Assembly: GCA_031308135.1 (NCBI GenBank)
Contig: JAHLJT010003656.1
Span: 70,016,984 to 70,080,983 of the forward strand
DNA: 64,000 nt
Direction: 5' to 3'
DNA from: Acheta domesticus
Lineage: Eukaryota > Arthropoda > Insecta > Orthoptera > Gryllidae
The position numbers and the translations under genes are program-made. How positions within the stretch are numbered: position 1 is the stretch's first letter; the number at the start of each line of letters is the position of its first letter. The notes under the pieces are model-generated. The model made no database searches, had not been told where the DNA came from, and saw only the letters and a program-made list of their open reading frames with translations. Shown in pieces: positions 23,213 to 35,879 of the stretch.

Positions 23213-23275
23213 AATGCAAGTAAATGCAAGTAAATGCAAGTAAATGCAAGTAAAGGCAATTAATGCAAGTAAATT
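23213..23275 (+). repeat. ATGCAAGTAA minisatellite
   Basis: About six units of a 10-bp motif (ATGCAAGTAA, with variants AGGCAATTA) in direct tandem. Confidence 0.85.
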
Positions 23276-24836
23276 ACAATGCACTTTGTGTTGAAAAGTA
23301 ACTTTTTATATCATTCTTAATCATTGAATTTAAGTTATTCCATTTTATTTGAAATGATATGCTGTTCTTTTGATATTTAGATAAAAAGCTTTTAAACTTG
23401 ATATTACTAGGTTCTGAGTACTCCATCAAATACGAATAATGAGAAGTGATATTTTTAATTCATGTGCAATTAATTCATAGCGATCAGTGTGACATATTCT
23501 CAAAGACTTGTACGCTTTACATTCACAATGTAGACGCACATCAATTTAAAACTTGTCTTCCTTGTATCATCCCTTAGTTGGCGAGGGGCCGGCAAATTTC
23601 TGTGAAGGGTACATGACATAAAATAAGGAACATAAAGGAACATATTTTACATCCACAATATTCATAAATACTATCTATATAATTATAGATTGTACATATC
23701 ACAGTCATCATGTTTGAACAAATGATTTTAATTGTGCAGACGAATATCCAGACTACTTCAGCTGTTTTACTGTTTCCTCTCCCATTTCCCCTTCCCCTTC
23801 ACTCAAGTTTCCCGTGAAAGCGACCATTTCTTACGTTTTCTGACAAACGAAGGCGCGCTAAATTGAAATAATTATATCTTAATATCTAACTTCATTCTAT
23901 CATATACCAGATTCTTAAACCATAACAGAAAAAACCTGCACCTGGAAATAAATTGTAGAAGTCTAGCAACACATTCTCACCCAACATTAATATTTAATAT
24001 TAGTTTTGCCTTTTTTTCTCGGCACCTGTCGAATATTTTAAATCAATGATAGGATGTCGTTACACAATGTGGAACGTGACTACTTGTGCCCACGATGTAC
24101 TGATAAATTCTAAAACTCGTGCGTAAATTTAAGTAGCGACATTTGTATAAAAATTACATCAATGAGAGCTCTGCCTAATCGTGCTTGTATTACAACTTTA
24201 CCGACCAATGAATGAAAAGCTTAATTTACTTTCACCATTTTCCTTAATAGTTTTCGGTAACAAACGTTGGGAACTTGGGATTACACAAGAACTCTCAAGG
24301 TGATCCACTCCTTCCTATTATCTACTGAAAGACTAATGTGAGGGTAATGCGAAAACAGACCATAAATGACAGAAATCCAATATTTTAATTAAGAAAATAT
24401 CGGTGAATTTGGACTAATGTATGGACCACTGAGATTTTGCTTGAAAAAAACTGTAAGATGTCCACGAAATCGTAATCCTTGAACGCCATGAACCTCGTCT
24501 GACGCCCGCATTACATTTGCATTTCTCCGAGCTTCATTATGTACGTACTGCGCCGAGAAATAAATCTACCTGCTGGTAGTAGGCCGTGCATCGTACCTTT
24601 CCTTTCCCACTTCTCGAGAGGTACTCGGGTGGAGCAATCGTGCGTGAATCTTGTGTCGATGAGCCAACTGAATTTACGATACACTCTGTCTTCGAATAGG
24701 CACACTTTCTCGGAAAAGACAAGGCTCTGTGGTAACGAAATGCACAGGTTGACGTTTTATCGGGGAACACGTCAGGTGCTTCTCGACTGAGTGATGCCTT
24801 TGCTGATCGCAGTTAAGTGAAGGTGTCTAACTCATT
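23276..24836. other. Non-coding stretch
   Basis: AT-rich with no supportable gene. A patch at 24480-24800 is GC-richer and open on both strands (83 codons plus, 77 minus). I recognise no domain, and it resembles no other part of the window. Confidence 0.45.
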
Positions 24837-24940
24837 CACTGTTGAAAGAAAAATGGCGCATTTAACGTATGTATACTTCAACGATGTACTCTTCTCAAGA
24901 TAATGAAATAGGGATAAATATAAAATATTTTATTTTTTAC
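24837..24940 (+). repeat. Dispersed direct repeat, copy 1 (pairs with 26875)
   Basis: About 100 bp matches 26875-26970 in the same orientation: CTGTTGAAAGAAAAATGGCG against CTGAAAGAAAAATTGCTC, then ACTTCAACGATG/ACTTCAATGATG and ACTCTTCTCAAGA(T/C)AAT. The two copies lie ~2.0 kb apart and flank the TIR element at 25852. No LTR features (TG..CA ends, primer site) are visible. Confidence 0.65.
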
Positions 24941-25329
24941 TGATACGTTAGTACTTGTTAGCCTTTGATATGGAGCTCCATATACACTGCATGACGTACG
25001 TCGTTCGAGAAGATAGTGGTTACGAGGAAATTATGAAAACAGTTGAATGTTCTCTAATGGAGGGAATTATGGGAGGGAAATCTGATAAGACAAATCAAGT
25101 CAAGTTCACATCCAGTTAATCAATAAATAAGTCTGAATTATTAAAATTATGAAGAAAATAAAATCAGTGTATGTACCATGGGCGTTAACTGTTTCTAGGG
25201 CCAAATGCCCTCCAGCTTTTTGTCGCCACTCGATCATTTGAACCCAAATAACGCTCCTGGTGCATACGTTTCTAGAGACCGGATTCTTATGTAATTACAT
25301 ATGTTTACTTTCTCGCACTTACTAAGCAA

Positions 25330-25560
25330 AAAAATTAAAACTACAAAACTGAAAACTGAGATTTTTGCTTCAGGAAAAATCTGTTGTACAAAATTAGCTC
25401 TTTAAAAAAAGTCAAGTACAAGTTTTTGTAAAAGTTAATAATTTTCGCGTAATTTCCGTTTGATATTTATGAACCACATATGGGCGTCCCGTCGTACATA
25501 ACAGTAACATTGTAATATTGCGAGAAAGTATATGCAGTTTTAGCCCTCCCCCCTAGTTTG
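25330..25560 (+). repeat. Dispersed repeat, copy 1 (pairs with 39850)
   Basis: Shares ordered blocks with 39850-40045: GAGATTTTTGCTT, GTACAAGTTTTTG, ATTTTCGCGTAATTT and GCGAGAAAGTATATGCAGTTTTAGC. Non-coding, of unknown class. Confidence 0.55.
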
Positions 25561-25814
25561 CCTTTTTGTTCTTAAAATTTTCTTCTTTTGTTCTTAAAAT
25601 TTATTTCGCAGGAATGTGTTAATAACCTCTCAAATAACTGTTTTCTTAAACACCAGCATTGTTTTCATAAATATGTGTAAGAAAAGATATTTAGAATTGT
25701 TTGCTAGTAATAGAAGTTGCCCCACGCAAATCTGCGGTCATGTGCACTCGGCCTGTCTCTGATATGTTTGGTTTGACCTCCATCTCCACTCCGTCCACCC
25801 TTAAGTTGGAACAA

Positions 25815-25851
25815 GAGCGCTGAGCGCTGAGCTCTGAGTGCTGAGCGCTGA
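25815..25851 (+). repeat. GAGCGCT heptamer array
   Basis: Five tandem units of a 7-bp motif (GAGCGCT with variants GAGCTCT and GAGTGCT), ending exactly at the left border of the DNA element at 25852. Confidence 0.8.
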
Positions 25852-26525
25852 GGGGCCGTCCATAAATTACGCAACGCAAATTTCGAGTATTTTCAATACC
25901 CCCTCTGCCCCTGTAACTCACCCGTAACACCTAATTAATTATGTAAGGCTTGTGACACCCCCCTTTTAAATGTAAGAAATGAAAACAAATTATAGCACAG
26001 TAAAAACAGTTTTTATTTATTTTACTAGTGTTGAATATTAAAATTAGTGATAAAGTAGAAATTAGTTGGCGATGTTGGATGCACCTAGCAATAGGATTGG
26101 GGTAAGATGTGAGCGAAAGAAGAATTCTTGGGCGTGAAATGGTTGATCAGCTATGCACACCCCGTTGTGGGTGATGCAAGAGCGAGCGTCTACAGCACCA
26201 ATTTAATGGATTCTAGAGTTCTCTTCATATCAGTTTTGAATACTTTCTTTGTAATCTTACAGACTGAAAAAAAAGTTGATTAAATATTTCCATTTATTGA
26301 AACAATTTGCAACTAAATAACTTTAGTTTGTTTAAAAAACAAATTAGTTAATATTTTAATGTTTTAGTACAGTCCTCGAAAAAATGATTATTTCACCAAC
26401 TGTTGAAAAATGTAAATGTTACGTAACACTTAACTAATACCCCCCTATCCCTAGGTAACGCAGCGTAACGCTGCCTCAGATCCCTTCTTTTCCCCTTTAG
26501 CGTTACGTAATGTATGGGCGACCCC
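25852..26525. mobile_element. 674-bp TIR element flanked by TGA
   Basis: The left end GGGGCCGTCCATAAATTACG and the reverse complement of the right end GGGGTCGCCCATACATTACG form inverted termini of about 26 bp with few mismatches. Both sides are flanked by TGA (25849-25851 and 26526-26528), consistent with a 3-bp target duplication. The right subterminal region carries CAGCGTAACGCTG and TAGCGTTACGTAA, and the left has TTACGCAACGC. No transposase is present. A 3-bp duplication points towards PIF/Harbinger or a related group, but TGA is not the usual TWA. Related termini occur at 16064-16440. Confidence 0.75.
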
Positions 26526-26874
26526 TGAGTATATTATCTCTTTTTAGAAGTGTGAAGTATGAGTGACCTACCACATTACATTCTCTTCTTTCAAATTTAC
26601 ACGACTGGTTATCGCAGACCTGTGGCACTACGACAATGCTACAGTTATTATTTGCTCGTCGTATAGTTCCCAATGTACTCAAATATAAATACTCTTAAAA
26701 AGTGATTCAGTAGGACAAGCAATTTTAATTTTTAAATTTGGTTTAATATATAATTTGTTAATGTAATTTCAAATTTTGTAAATTTATTTTGTTTGATTTT
26801 TTGACATTGTGTACATATTTTGCTGTTTCATACTAAATATTTTTCCGGACTCAATAAATAACTATTCGGATTTA

Positions 26875-26970
26875 ATACTGAAAGAAAAATTGCTCTTTTA
26901 ACGCATACTTCAATGATGAACTCTTCTCAAGACAATAAAAAAATGAGTATAAATTAAAAATATTTTAGGG
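26875..26970 (+). repeat. Dispersed direct repeat, copy 2 (pairs with 24837)
   Basis: See 24837-24940; the shared core is ACTCTTCTCAAGACAATAAA. The copies differ by substitutions and one indel near the start. Confidence 0.65.
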
Positions 26971-29779
26971 TACACATTTTCAATTTTTATAAACGTGTTT
27001 GAAAATAATTTTTTTCCAATTGCAAAAAAAGCTGAGTGTCAGTTTTACTGAAACCTTCTCTATGATGCAATGCGTACAAGTGTACTGTGAGCGAAGGCCA
27101 GTAACTTAAACTTTTTGCGAGAGAAATGTAAACTAAACTATAACCTTCGTAATTGAAAGTTCTTTAACAAAGAATAAAAGAAAGGAGAAACTCATTCTCT
27201 CAATAGCTTTGTACGAAATTTAGACTTCAACACACAATATTACAAGATGCAACTTCACAAGTTCCACAGCAGGGCACCAAAAAGGATAACTCTAGGAAAT
27301 GTATTTGACTACCATCAATGTGAGCAGATAGTTGAACATGAATATTACGTACTGGGTGTACCTAATACCTTTTTTGTGTGGTTAAATCTTTTTCCTTTAT
27401 TTCTGGCCTATTTGCCAATTATTACTTATCACAATAAATAAATCAGACGAGAAGTCAAAAACGTTTAAAAAAAATCTTAAAATGCTAAAACTATTTTATG
27501 GTAAATTATAGACTATTTTTTATTTTGTGAAATTTAAACTCAATACAAAATATAAAGTGGTGGTAGACTTTTCAGCTGATGTTCTGATTGGCTCGCTGGG
27601 TGTCATACCACACTTTGTGCTAAGTTCTCTTTTAAACGAAGGACAGCAAGCTGGTCGACAGTTCGTAAGAAAGTGCCTGGCATCATATAAAAATCATCGA
27701 TAAAAGGATAGAAGTCACTAACCGCTTGCGCTTCATGATTCGAAACGGGTCAGAAGACTGTCGTTCCCAAGTAGAAGCAGATGATACTGCCTTACATACT
27801 GCAAGTTATTTGCAACTTTTACCGTAGAGAGAACTTCACTAATAATAGTGCCTGAGTTGTGATCTCTCTGAGATTTATATGTTCTGGAACAATATGCTCA
27901 CTATTGACAGTGAACTCAAAAGTTCAAATCTATTCTGGAAATGTGATAGGCAATGTTGTATATTTACCAAGATCAGTACATATGGTGTAGGGGAAATGCA
28001 AAGAATTTATGGGTTCACCTTACCTTACACATAATGCACTAAACATAATTATAATCACAGCGTTATGAACCAACGCATTTGCCAAATGAATGCTGGACGT
28101 TGAGTTGATATACACTAATTAATCTGGGTTTAAAAATCGTGGAGTTTACCTCAACAATACTTTAATCATAATCTTTGTATTTAGAAACGCTATTCGAACT
28201 GAGGAAAACTCGTTATTTTAGCTTCTCTAACTGTAACCTTAAATTCACATTTTCTCGGAATTCGAGGAAATGTCGAATGTTTTCATGATTTCGATTGCAA
28301 CTCGTACAATGAAATAATGAACTAAACGCGACAGATAGGCACTCATTCTAATGAATTACATGCTAATAAGAAATTTTGTGTTATTATTTAAAAGCAGTTA
28401 ATAATAGCTAACAATAAAACATCTAGAGTCCATTACCTTTTATTTAATGCAAAAATCACGAAATTTGGTTCAGTGGAAAGCTGAAGCTACTTTGTAAAAG
28501 AAGACAGTTAGTATTTTATGTATAAATATTTTTGTAATTTTGTACAGAAGTTTTAATCCAAATTGTAACTATAGCAAACTTGTAAATGCACTTTCTTCTA
28601 TCCGATCAAAAACTTCAAGAACAAATGTTCAGCCGTTTTCCATAAAATGTTGAAAATATCATAGTAGTCCAAAATTAAAATATTTTAATGATCTCCGGAA
28701 CGACACCTAAACTCCTGAAATATTTACCATATTTAGGCTTAAAAGGTTCTAATTTGACAGAGTAATGTCGAACATTCATGCAACTAAATTCATCTACAAA
28801 AATATCCATTTATGCATTATAATATATGCATCGCAATATCCATTCCGTATAAATCGATTTTCGAGTTCAAAATTGTATGTATCTCCTCTCCATCTGCACA
28901 GATATTAACCATCCTTAAAACAGCAAAAGTAAACCTTATTTCTAACATGTGTGCGAACAGGTGAAATGATCCTGAAACACGGATTTTACGACGGATATTC
29001 GCGATCATATTATAGATTCCATTACTTTTCCTCCCTATACCATTGAGCAAGTAACAAGAAAAGACGCAAATTAGTGTTGTTGTCACCCTCCCGATTCGTG
29101 AAATACTGTAATGATTTCATGTATGGCATATTCCCCAGAAACAATTGTGAAGGAAATATAAACATTTATTAGACTGTAATTAAGAAAACAACGTGTACGT
29201 GAATCGATAGTAACAAGACAGAAGAACAGCGCGCCGCGGAAAGCCATATTTTGACGATTTTGAAAATACATTGGATTTAGTAATTTTGAAATAAAATCTG
29301 ACAAAACAGTTAATTAGAAATTAAATAAATAAACATTGTAGTCTTTGTTTGAACACGATCGGACGACGGGTTCATTTAAATTTGGAATGTGAAGATTTGG
29401 AGAAAAGTTTCCGTGACGTGTCAAATGCAATAACATGAATAGCAAAATTTTATGAAGAAACCTTAATTAGGCGACGAGAGGCGTTGTAGATCGTCATTAT
29501 CTAAATTTAATAAAATTATAGAAGACCTAAAAAACTTATAGCACACTGAATTAATGATTTGAAGAAATATTACATGTTAATAATATCAAAAACAAGTGAC
29601 GAAGCGGTGTAATGATTGCGACGGAGAAATTTAGCATTTTCGACTTGTTAAGTATCAAATATATGTGTTTGGCCATGAAATTCTAACATTGAGCGAAAGC
29701 ACTAATAAATAAACGCACATTCATGTTAGAATGAATCATATTGTGAATTTTAGAAAATTTTGTAAACAACAATGAAAAT
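26971..29779. other. AT-rich non-coding stretch
   Basis: No gene or element is supported. Frames of 64-89 codons at 27247, 28817 and 29083 match nothing I recognise. A short inverted pair (AAAGTGGTGGTA / TACCACACTTT) brackets about 45 bp near 27556-27617. Confidence 0.5.
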
Positions 29780-30360
29780 ACAAGAATGAAATTCGCCGGC
29801 ATTTTGCTATCACGAGGTGACGTGGTGAATCGCCGTGATTTTGAGAACACTTCCGAGTCACAGCTTGCAACGGTAACGTCGAATCCACGTTTAAGTGATT
29901 TTGAGATTTTGGAAATTGGACTTAGAACATTTTTTAGTAAGCGGTGCAGTGCAAATAGACGGTTGAATGTATAGTGAGAACAGTTACTGACGCGGTGAAT
30001 CGTCAAAGAAAGAAGAAGTTTATTTTGATTTGTGCTTCGAAGTCGTGATCGGGCAGTTATAAACTTTGTGGAGGACATGTTTCTATGAAGGAAGTCGGCG
30101 GACGCGGAATTGGTGCGTGCAGACACATCGGTGCGTGCAAGTGGGCACGCAAGTTGGCGATCGAGTCGGCAACGACGCCGTCTCGGCAGAACTCAACAAA
30201 GGGAAGTGTCCGCAGTTGTTTGCGTAATAGTCAAGCTAAATATTTTTTATACAGATCGAGAATACAAACTTTGACAAGTCCATTGAAAGAAATACTGAAA
30301 AGCTTTAAAGAACAATGCATGCAAATTATTGCTGAACAAAATGGTGTAAAATTTTAATAA
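29780..30360. other. Unidentified region with open frames on both strands
   Basis: A mixed-composition block is open on the minus strand for 147 codons (29683-30126) and on the plus strand for 90 codons (30085-30357). The plus product is basic, with a repeated IGACR-HIGAC pattern from a tandem GGTGCGTGCA. The minus product is Ser/Arg-rich. Neither matches a family I know, and no splice or start context decides between them. If any host exon exists in this window, this is one of a few candidates. Confidence 0.15.
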
Positions 30361-31559
30361 AAGTTACATTTCATTTTTATTCTCAGAATTTTAATTACGT
30401 ACGTACGAGGGAAATTTAAATAACATTTTGGCAAAGACGAGTTCCTGAATAAATACAATAGAAATCAGCTGATTATTATTACTTACATTTGAATGTTATT
30501 GTATTTCATGTGTTGTCTACGTTACCAAGCATAAGTGTGTTTATATAATGTTACATTCTTGCATCGTGATTAAGTAAGGGCTACAGAGAACGATAGAATT
30601 TCATGTTTGAATGAAATAAATAAAGAGAGAACGAAGTTTGAAAGTTCTCTCTTTTATTACAAAAGATGTGTTATTATTTTTAATTAGTAGACAACCTGTG
30701 CATGCTGCAGTATCAGACGTAATATACAGGTATTTCCCGTACGGGGCCAGCCACGACCTACGACCGACGAAATAATTTCTGTAACCTCGTAACAGAATAA
30801 ATCGTAGTGATTTGACAGAAAATAAAGAGTTTGTGTTGCGGTGGCACCATAACACGGGGCCAATCGATAAGATAAATCGAGTAAATATTATTAATAAATA
30901 CAGTTGTTATAGTAGTGGTCATGGTCGTACCGTACCATAACCGCTACACCCATATCTTATTAAACGGTTACAATACGGACGTTTTTGTTTCCGATATTAT
31001 CGATATTTCCATCAAAACTAGTGAATGATACATGTACACATAATAAAATGATAGTGATTATTTTGACGATGATAGAGTATAATTTAAAAGTAATGAATCG
31101 GTTTCGAAAAACTTATTATCGATCCGTCGAACGATGTACGTACTCACTCACGTAAGTACTTACTCACATGAGTACGTACGAACTCACGCTAACATTTAAG
31201 GTCATGCCGCTATTTTTTGTGGTGCTTTATACTTGTATATAGTCATTACAAGAGAAATAGAAGCCGTTCTTTTCTGTTATTTAAACGAACTAATGCACTT
31301 TAAAAAATAAAGATGAAATATTATATACATGGGGAAAGTATATTTAAAATACAACGAAACATTTAAAACGATGTACAGAAAATTATATTTATTTTTCATA
31401 AAATACATAAAATTTGTTGCAGTTTTGAAATAGTGCATGGATAATGGGTCACCAATCAATATTCCAAGTATTCCTTCGTGAGGTTGGATAACATCAACGC
31501 ATCTGCACTTTCTAGTTGAAATCGATACCAAGTATCGCAACATCCCTCTCGACTGCAAA
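30361..31559. other. AT-rich non-coding stretch with small palindromes
   Basis: No gene is supported. Imperfect inverted repeats occur at 30931-30965 (GTAGTGGTCATGG / CCATAACCGCTAC). A perfect 11-bp stem (GTACGTACTCA / TGAGTACGTAC) spans 31136-31179. Confidence 0.5.
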
Positions 31560-31880
31560 AACGCAGAGCGATCGCGAAGGAAGCGGCGCGCGGCGGTGCG
31601 GTGGCGGCGCTCCGTTGGCGAAATCGCCTCTCCCCCGCCCCCGCCCACCGCTTCCCCACCCCCACGCCGGAGGGCGGGTTTATCGAGGGCAGTGGCTCAC
31701 ATTGCGAGCACTTGCGCAACGCAGCGCGGCGAGAGCATTCCTTCGAAGGCTGCCACATCCCGGCGGCGGCGGCTCCCCTTCGCCAGCCGTGATCCATTCC
31801 ATTCACTCGGCGCGCGCTGCGCCGCCAGGGGTCGAGAGTGCCACGGACCGTCGTTCGCCCCAGGGCTGAGGAAAGGCCGG
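31560..31880. other. GC-rich island 4
   Basis: CpG-rich with a C-rich tract at about 31629-31672 (CTCCCCCGCCCCCGCCC, then CCCCACCCCCACGCC). Overlapping open frames occur on both strands (up to 157 codons minus) and are compositional. No domain is seen. Confidence 0.55.
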
Positions 31881-32669
31881 GGTGAGCCGTTGGTCGGGAC
31901 GCGAAACCTCCGGGTCGATCCCGGAACAATTAAGATTTGCTGAGGAGATGCGGAAGATGATGTTAATCGTCTCTTGCAATGTTGACAAGGTCGATGCCAC
32001 AAACGGGAGTCCGTGGCACGAGTGCCACAACGAAATCGCCCCTCCACACAGTTCATCACCTCGCCACAAGAGACAACGCCATCCCTATTGTAACACGGTG
32101 GGGTTACTATTACTCGCAATTGTTCCCTTTCCCGACGCTAGTTGCGCAAAGAAGCTCGTGGCATGCTAAGGGGCCCCGACGCTTGCCACAGCCACCAGTA
32201 GAAGACCTTGACGCCCCTGATCTCCTGTATTATTTCAGTAGTATACCTTCTCTTTGCGGCTCTTACACGCAACCAATAGTTATAAATGAGGTCTGTGAAG
32301 AAAGAATTTCACGGTGGCGTGGCGAATTGTACTTTGACTTCAAAAATATAAAGGATGTGTTTAAAAAACGCATATAAATTTTCATGTAAAATGCAACCTG
32401 CAACGCACGTCATAATTTTTTTTTAAATCTATATCGTTAAATAACTCCTAAACTAAGCATTCTAGGGCATTAAAAACTAAAATTTGGAGCCCAAAGGCGT
32501 CAAAGAAACGTTCCTCACACCGTAATCTACAGGATGAGATCTTCTTGACCATTCTTACAGTTTTGATGGTTCGACGCTTCTGGATTCTACCTCACCTGTT
32601 CAGTGCCTGTAGAATCCGCAACTGTATATGAAATTATTAATTACTTGATATTCTAAGAGATTGAATCAC
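31881..32669. other. Unidentified sequence with a B-box-like motif
   Basis: CTCCGGGTCGATCCCGG at about 31909 resembles a tRNA B box and could mark an old SINE head. A 132-codon plus frame (31979-32377) ends in a hydrophilic segment (CEERISRWRGELYFDFKNIK), but I recognise no family. The remainder is AT-rich. Confidence 0.25.
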
Positions 32670-32892
32670 AGGGGCGTACCTCTTTGCTCGATAATAAAGT
32701 TAAATAAGAATAATTTGCATTGACAAGGTTGTATGATATTGTTATCAGTTACAAGGTGACATATAGAAGAAGTGACGGATGATAAGACGGTCTTGAAGAA
32801 AAATATATATTCCCGGCTTAATATGGAAATGGAGAAATAAGGAAGAGGGTGGGGGATAGTATGCGAGGGTTCTCGCACGGGTACGCTTGTAG
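32670..32892. mobile_element. Possible small hAT-like MITE
   Basis: CAGGGGCGTACC at 32671 and the reverse complement of GGTACGCTTGTAG at the other end share GCGTACC-type termini about 220 bp apart. I cannot match an 8-bp target duplication on the two sides, so this is weak. Confidence 0.3.
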
Positions 32893-33540
32893 GATTATAA
32901 TGCATTTGGGTAGCAAGTAACTGACCAAACCGGGCTTATATAAGTTTGATCACGAACCACAATGCGAACAAAATGAACAATCGGGTGGCAAAAAGTTTTG
33001 GATATTGGGATTTGGTGAAGATGGCTGTACAAAAAACTTATCCAAGTGCGTCGACAGTTCGGAATATCTAGAATTTTATCTTCAGAGCTTACTTGTATAA
33101 AAAATTCATATAAAATCACATCGATAATCTGTTTCCTGTGTACTGTTTGCTGAATGACGAGTACATCTTGCAAAGTTCCGCTGCACGTCACAATACATTG
33201 TTTATGAAAGAAACCTAATGCTACTGAAACGAAAAGATGGCTTGGAGTAATGATATTCTTCTTACGATAGGCAGTTCATTTTGTTGATGAAAGTAATCAC
33301 ACATGAAAAGGCATTCTGCAAAAAATGAGCAAAATTCGAGTAATTTTGCGTCGGTGAAGAAAACAGTCCTTTATATGGAGAATGAATGTATAGAGGACTT
33401 GATTTTTTGACAATGCTTTTTCTTTTATGTTGAATGTAATGGAAAAAATATTTATAGTTATATTTATTCAATTGATATATTGAATGACTTTCATTTCTGT
33501 GAACCCACTCGGAAGTTGAGCCCATTTATGTCGTTATCGT

Positions 33541-33588
33541 TTGTGTATGTGTGTGTGTGTGTGTATGTGTGTGTGTGTATGTATGTGA
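33541..33588 (+). repeat. (GT)n microsatellite
   Basis: GT dinucleotide repeat with scattered GTAT interruptions. Confidence 0.9.
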
Positions 33589-34157
33589 ATCATACATAAT
33601 AAAAAAATGATTTGATTTTTCTAGTGAGAAATTCACATTCACAGTGCGTGAGTTTTAATTAAAAAGTGAGAGTATCCATTACAATAAATTACCTGCTAAA
33701 AGACCTGCATTCCTCACACTTATTTCTGTTTTTCCCCAGTACCCTGGCGAGGCAGCAATTTAATCACTTGGCACATAATACATAAGATTGTTTTATTTTT
33801 GCTTCGAGAAGTACGCAAGATGCCTACTGCGAATAACATAGTGAATTTGAAAAATAAGTCTTGAAAGATCCCTTGGTACCAGTGAACCTGCCGCCAGTGA
33901 ACCTGGTGAGGACGTCGTTTATTATCGTGCGGTATACATGAGCCGCATCTCACAGGCTTTGTCGGCAAAAATTGGAGGAGTACTTAAATAAATAATACTA
34001 AGTTGAATTACGAAAGTAGCCGGCTCTTTGTCCGGCAACCTAAGGCTCACACACACGTGGAGTAATATTTTTTTCTATCTTGTAATCGTTTTACTTTCTC
34101 GTCCTTACGAATGAACTTCCCAAGAAGAGAAAGTTCCGTTTCCGTGCGGCGGAAAAC

Positions 34158-34215
34158 GGCGATTTTTCTTTCTTTCTTTCTTTCTTTAGTTTCATTTCTT
34201 TTTTTCATTCATTCA
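34158..34215 (+). repeat. CTTT and CATT microsatellite
   Basis: Six TTTC units followed by a (CATT)n run. Confidence 0.85.
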
Positions 34216-34314
34216 TTCTCACGTTCATACTTGTGCACATTTGTTTACAAAAGTCGTAAAGTCTGACGGTGCGCTTTGGCTGTCGACTCGGTCGACTGTG
34301 GGTGTCGCTCGGTC

Positions 34315-34640
34315 TTTTTTTTTTGGTTTTCCCCTCCACAGTACCCCTGGGGAGGCGGGAAATAATTTTCTTAATTTCTATATAGTTAACTGCTGCCTTG
34401 CGGCTTAAGCAGCTTAGAGGGAGAGATTTTTGTTTATCTAACTAAAACTAACTTAATTTTAGCTTAAATCTAATTTTCTAATTACTAATGTAACACTTTG
34501 GCATACCTAACTTAACAGAACAAAAATATTATTTTATTTATCTTAATCCTAAGTAAAATTTTTCTAGAAATTAAAATTGAAATGTTCTTTTTGTTTATTT
34601 CCATTCACGCACCATTCATTCTTGTTTCATTGTATATATA
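34315..34640 (-). mobile_element. LINE 3' UTR fragment
   Basis: On the minus strand the sequence ends with CGCCTCCCCAGGGGTACTGT, GGAGGGGAAAACC and a 10-A tail (T run 34315-34324 in plus orientation). It is preceded by TAAGTTAGTTTTAGTTAGAT and similar A/T-rich UTR sequence. The small stem before the tail is like that of the LINE tail at 12890. No coding part survives. Confidence 0.55.
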
Positions 34641-34699
34641 ACCATTCATTCTACTCATTCACACCCACTGCACAACACTATTCTTCTGTTCGCCACGGC

Positions 34700-35010
34700 A
34701 CTGACTTGACTCGAAGTGTCCGTGGCGCTCGGGCCCATTTGGAGGCGTGGCAGGTGCGGCGCGGCGTCGCGTTCCCCGCGCGTCCCACGGCCGAAGGCGA
34801 TTCTTCCCCCCCGCGTGCGGTTGCCTCTGCTTGCTCACACAGGGTAGCAAGCGTGTCGTGAGGCAGCGCGCGGGCCCGGCCTTTCGCCTCGCGGGCCAGC
34901 GCTGAGCGAGGGAGGCTGCCCCTTTCCAAGCGAGTGGAAGCTCCCGCTCGTGAGCTAATGCGTTTCCAAGGCTCCTTAGTCCTATCGCCACTCTTTACGA
35001 CGCCGCGGAG
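34700..35010. other. GC-rich island 5
   Basis: CpG-rich block with frames open on both strands (up to 163 codons minus). No recognised domain. It directly follows the LINE tail and an AT-rich segment. Confidence 0.5.
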
Positions 35011-35879
35011 AGGCTGGTGCCGTTTGGGAGAGTTCAGAAAAGAGGATAGGGAGTCAATGTTGGTGGATGATGAAATTGAATATTGTGAAATTAAAATAGC
35101 TCTTTTTTCACAATTCGCCGACGCAAGATCGAAAAACGTGTTACATGAATGAATATGTAAAAGGTACAAAATTTAAATGGTTAAAATATAAAAATAATAA
35201 AATTAGGTAAATTGTATAATGTTACAAAAACGTTTCAAAACTTGAATAATCTGTCGTTTAATTTTGATACATACGTTACGTCATCATTTCGTATTTACGA
35301 AAACGAAGTTGGATTTTTTCTTTATTATTTTTAATTTTTTTATTACTGGTTTCTTTATGAACCGATAAGGTCAGTAGCGGCCACTATTAATTTACATAAT
35401 AATATCAGAACCTTATAAAAATCAGAATTATTAATAAACAACAGAGATACATTTTATAAATTATTACAGACAGAAATATTAAGTACAATATATGGTTTGT
35501 TTTACGACTTCTAGGTAAGTCTATCTGTCGTTTGTTGTCTGTTATTCACATATATTGATTAAATCTTCCCTATGCGCTGCTGGAAATTTACCATTCGTAA
35601 GAGTGTGGGCTACCAGCATTACTAGTTGTAATTTAACTTTCCTTTTTTACATTTGCCAAAACAGTCCGCGATAACGTCTCAAAATATATGCGTTTTTAAC
35701 TGCTTTTGTCTCGAAGGAAAGAGAAATTAATTATGGAGCTTATCTAATTTCAAAGGTAATTGTTCGAGACTTTAATTTAATCCTACATTTAATAAACAAT
35801 ACTTTCTCTTGCCCGAGAACTACATTGTGAGTTTTCTGCCCTTCGAAACAGCACGATACGTACTTGGGGTTGATAAAGT
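35011..35879. other. AT-rich non-coding stretch
   Basis: Nothing recognisable. Confidence 0.5.

Larger units (their letters stand above)
32893..34314. other. AT-rich non-coding stretch with microsatellites
   Basis: No gene is supported. Frames of 80-98 codons on the minus strand (32895-33968) match nothing known. It holds a (GT)n tract at 33541-33588 and CTTT/CATT tracts at 34158-34215. Confidence 0.5.

Noticed and set aside
23213..23275. Octamer-type regulatory site cluster (ATGCAA)
   Set aside because: It is a simple 10-bp tandem repeat, so motif recurrence is uninformative.
24837..26970. LTR retrotransposon from the direct repeat pair
   Set aside because: Repeats of ~100 bp lack TG..CA ends, a primer-binding site and any gag-pol coding between them.
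31560..31880. GC-rich segments as horizontally acquired bacterial DNA
   Set aside because: No bacterial genes or ribosome-binding context; similar islands recur throughout and grade into eukaryotic repeats.
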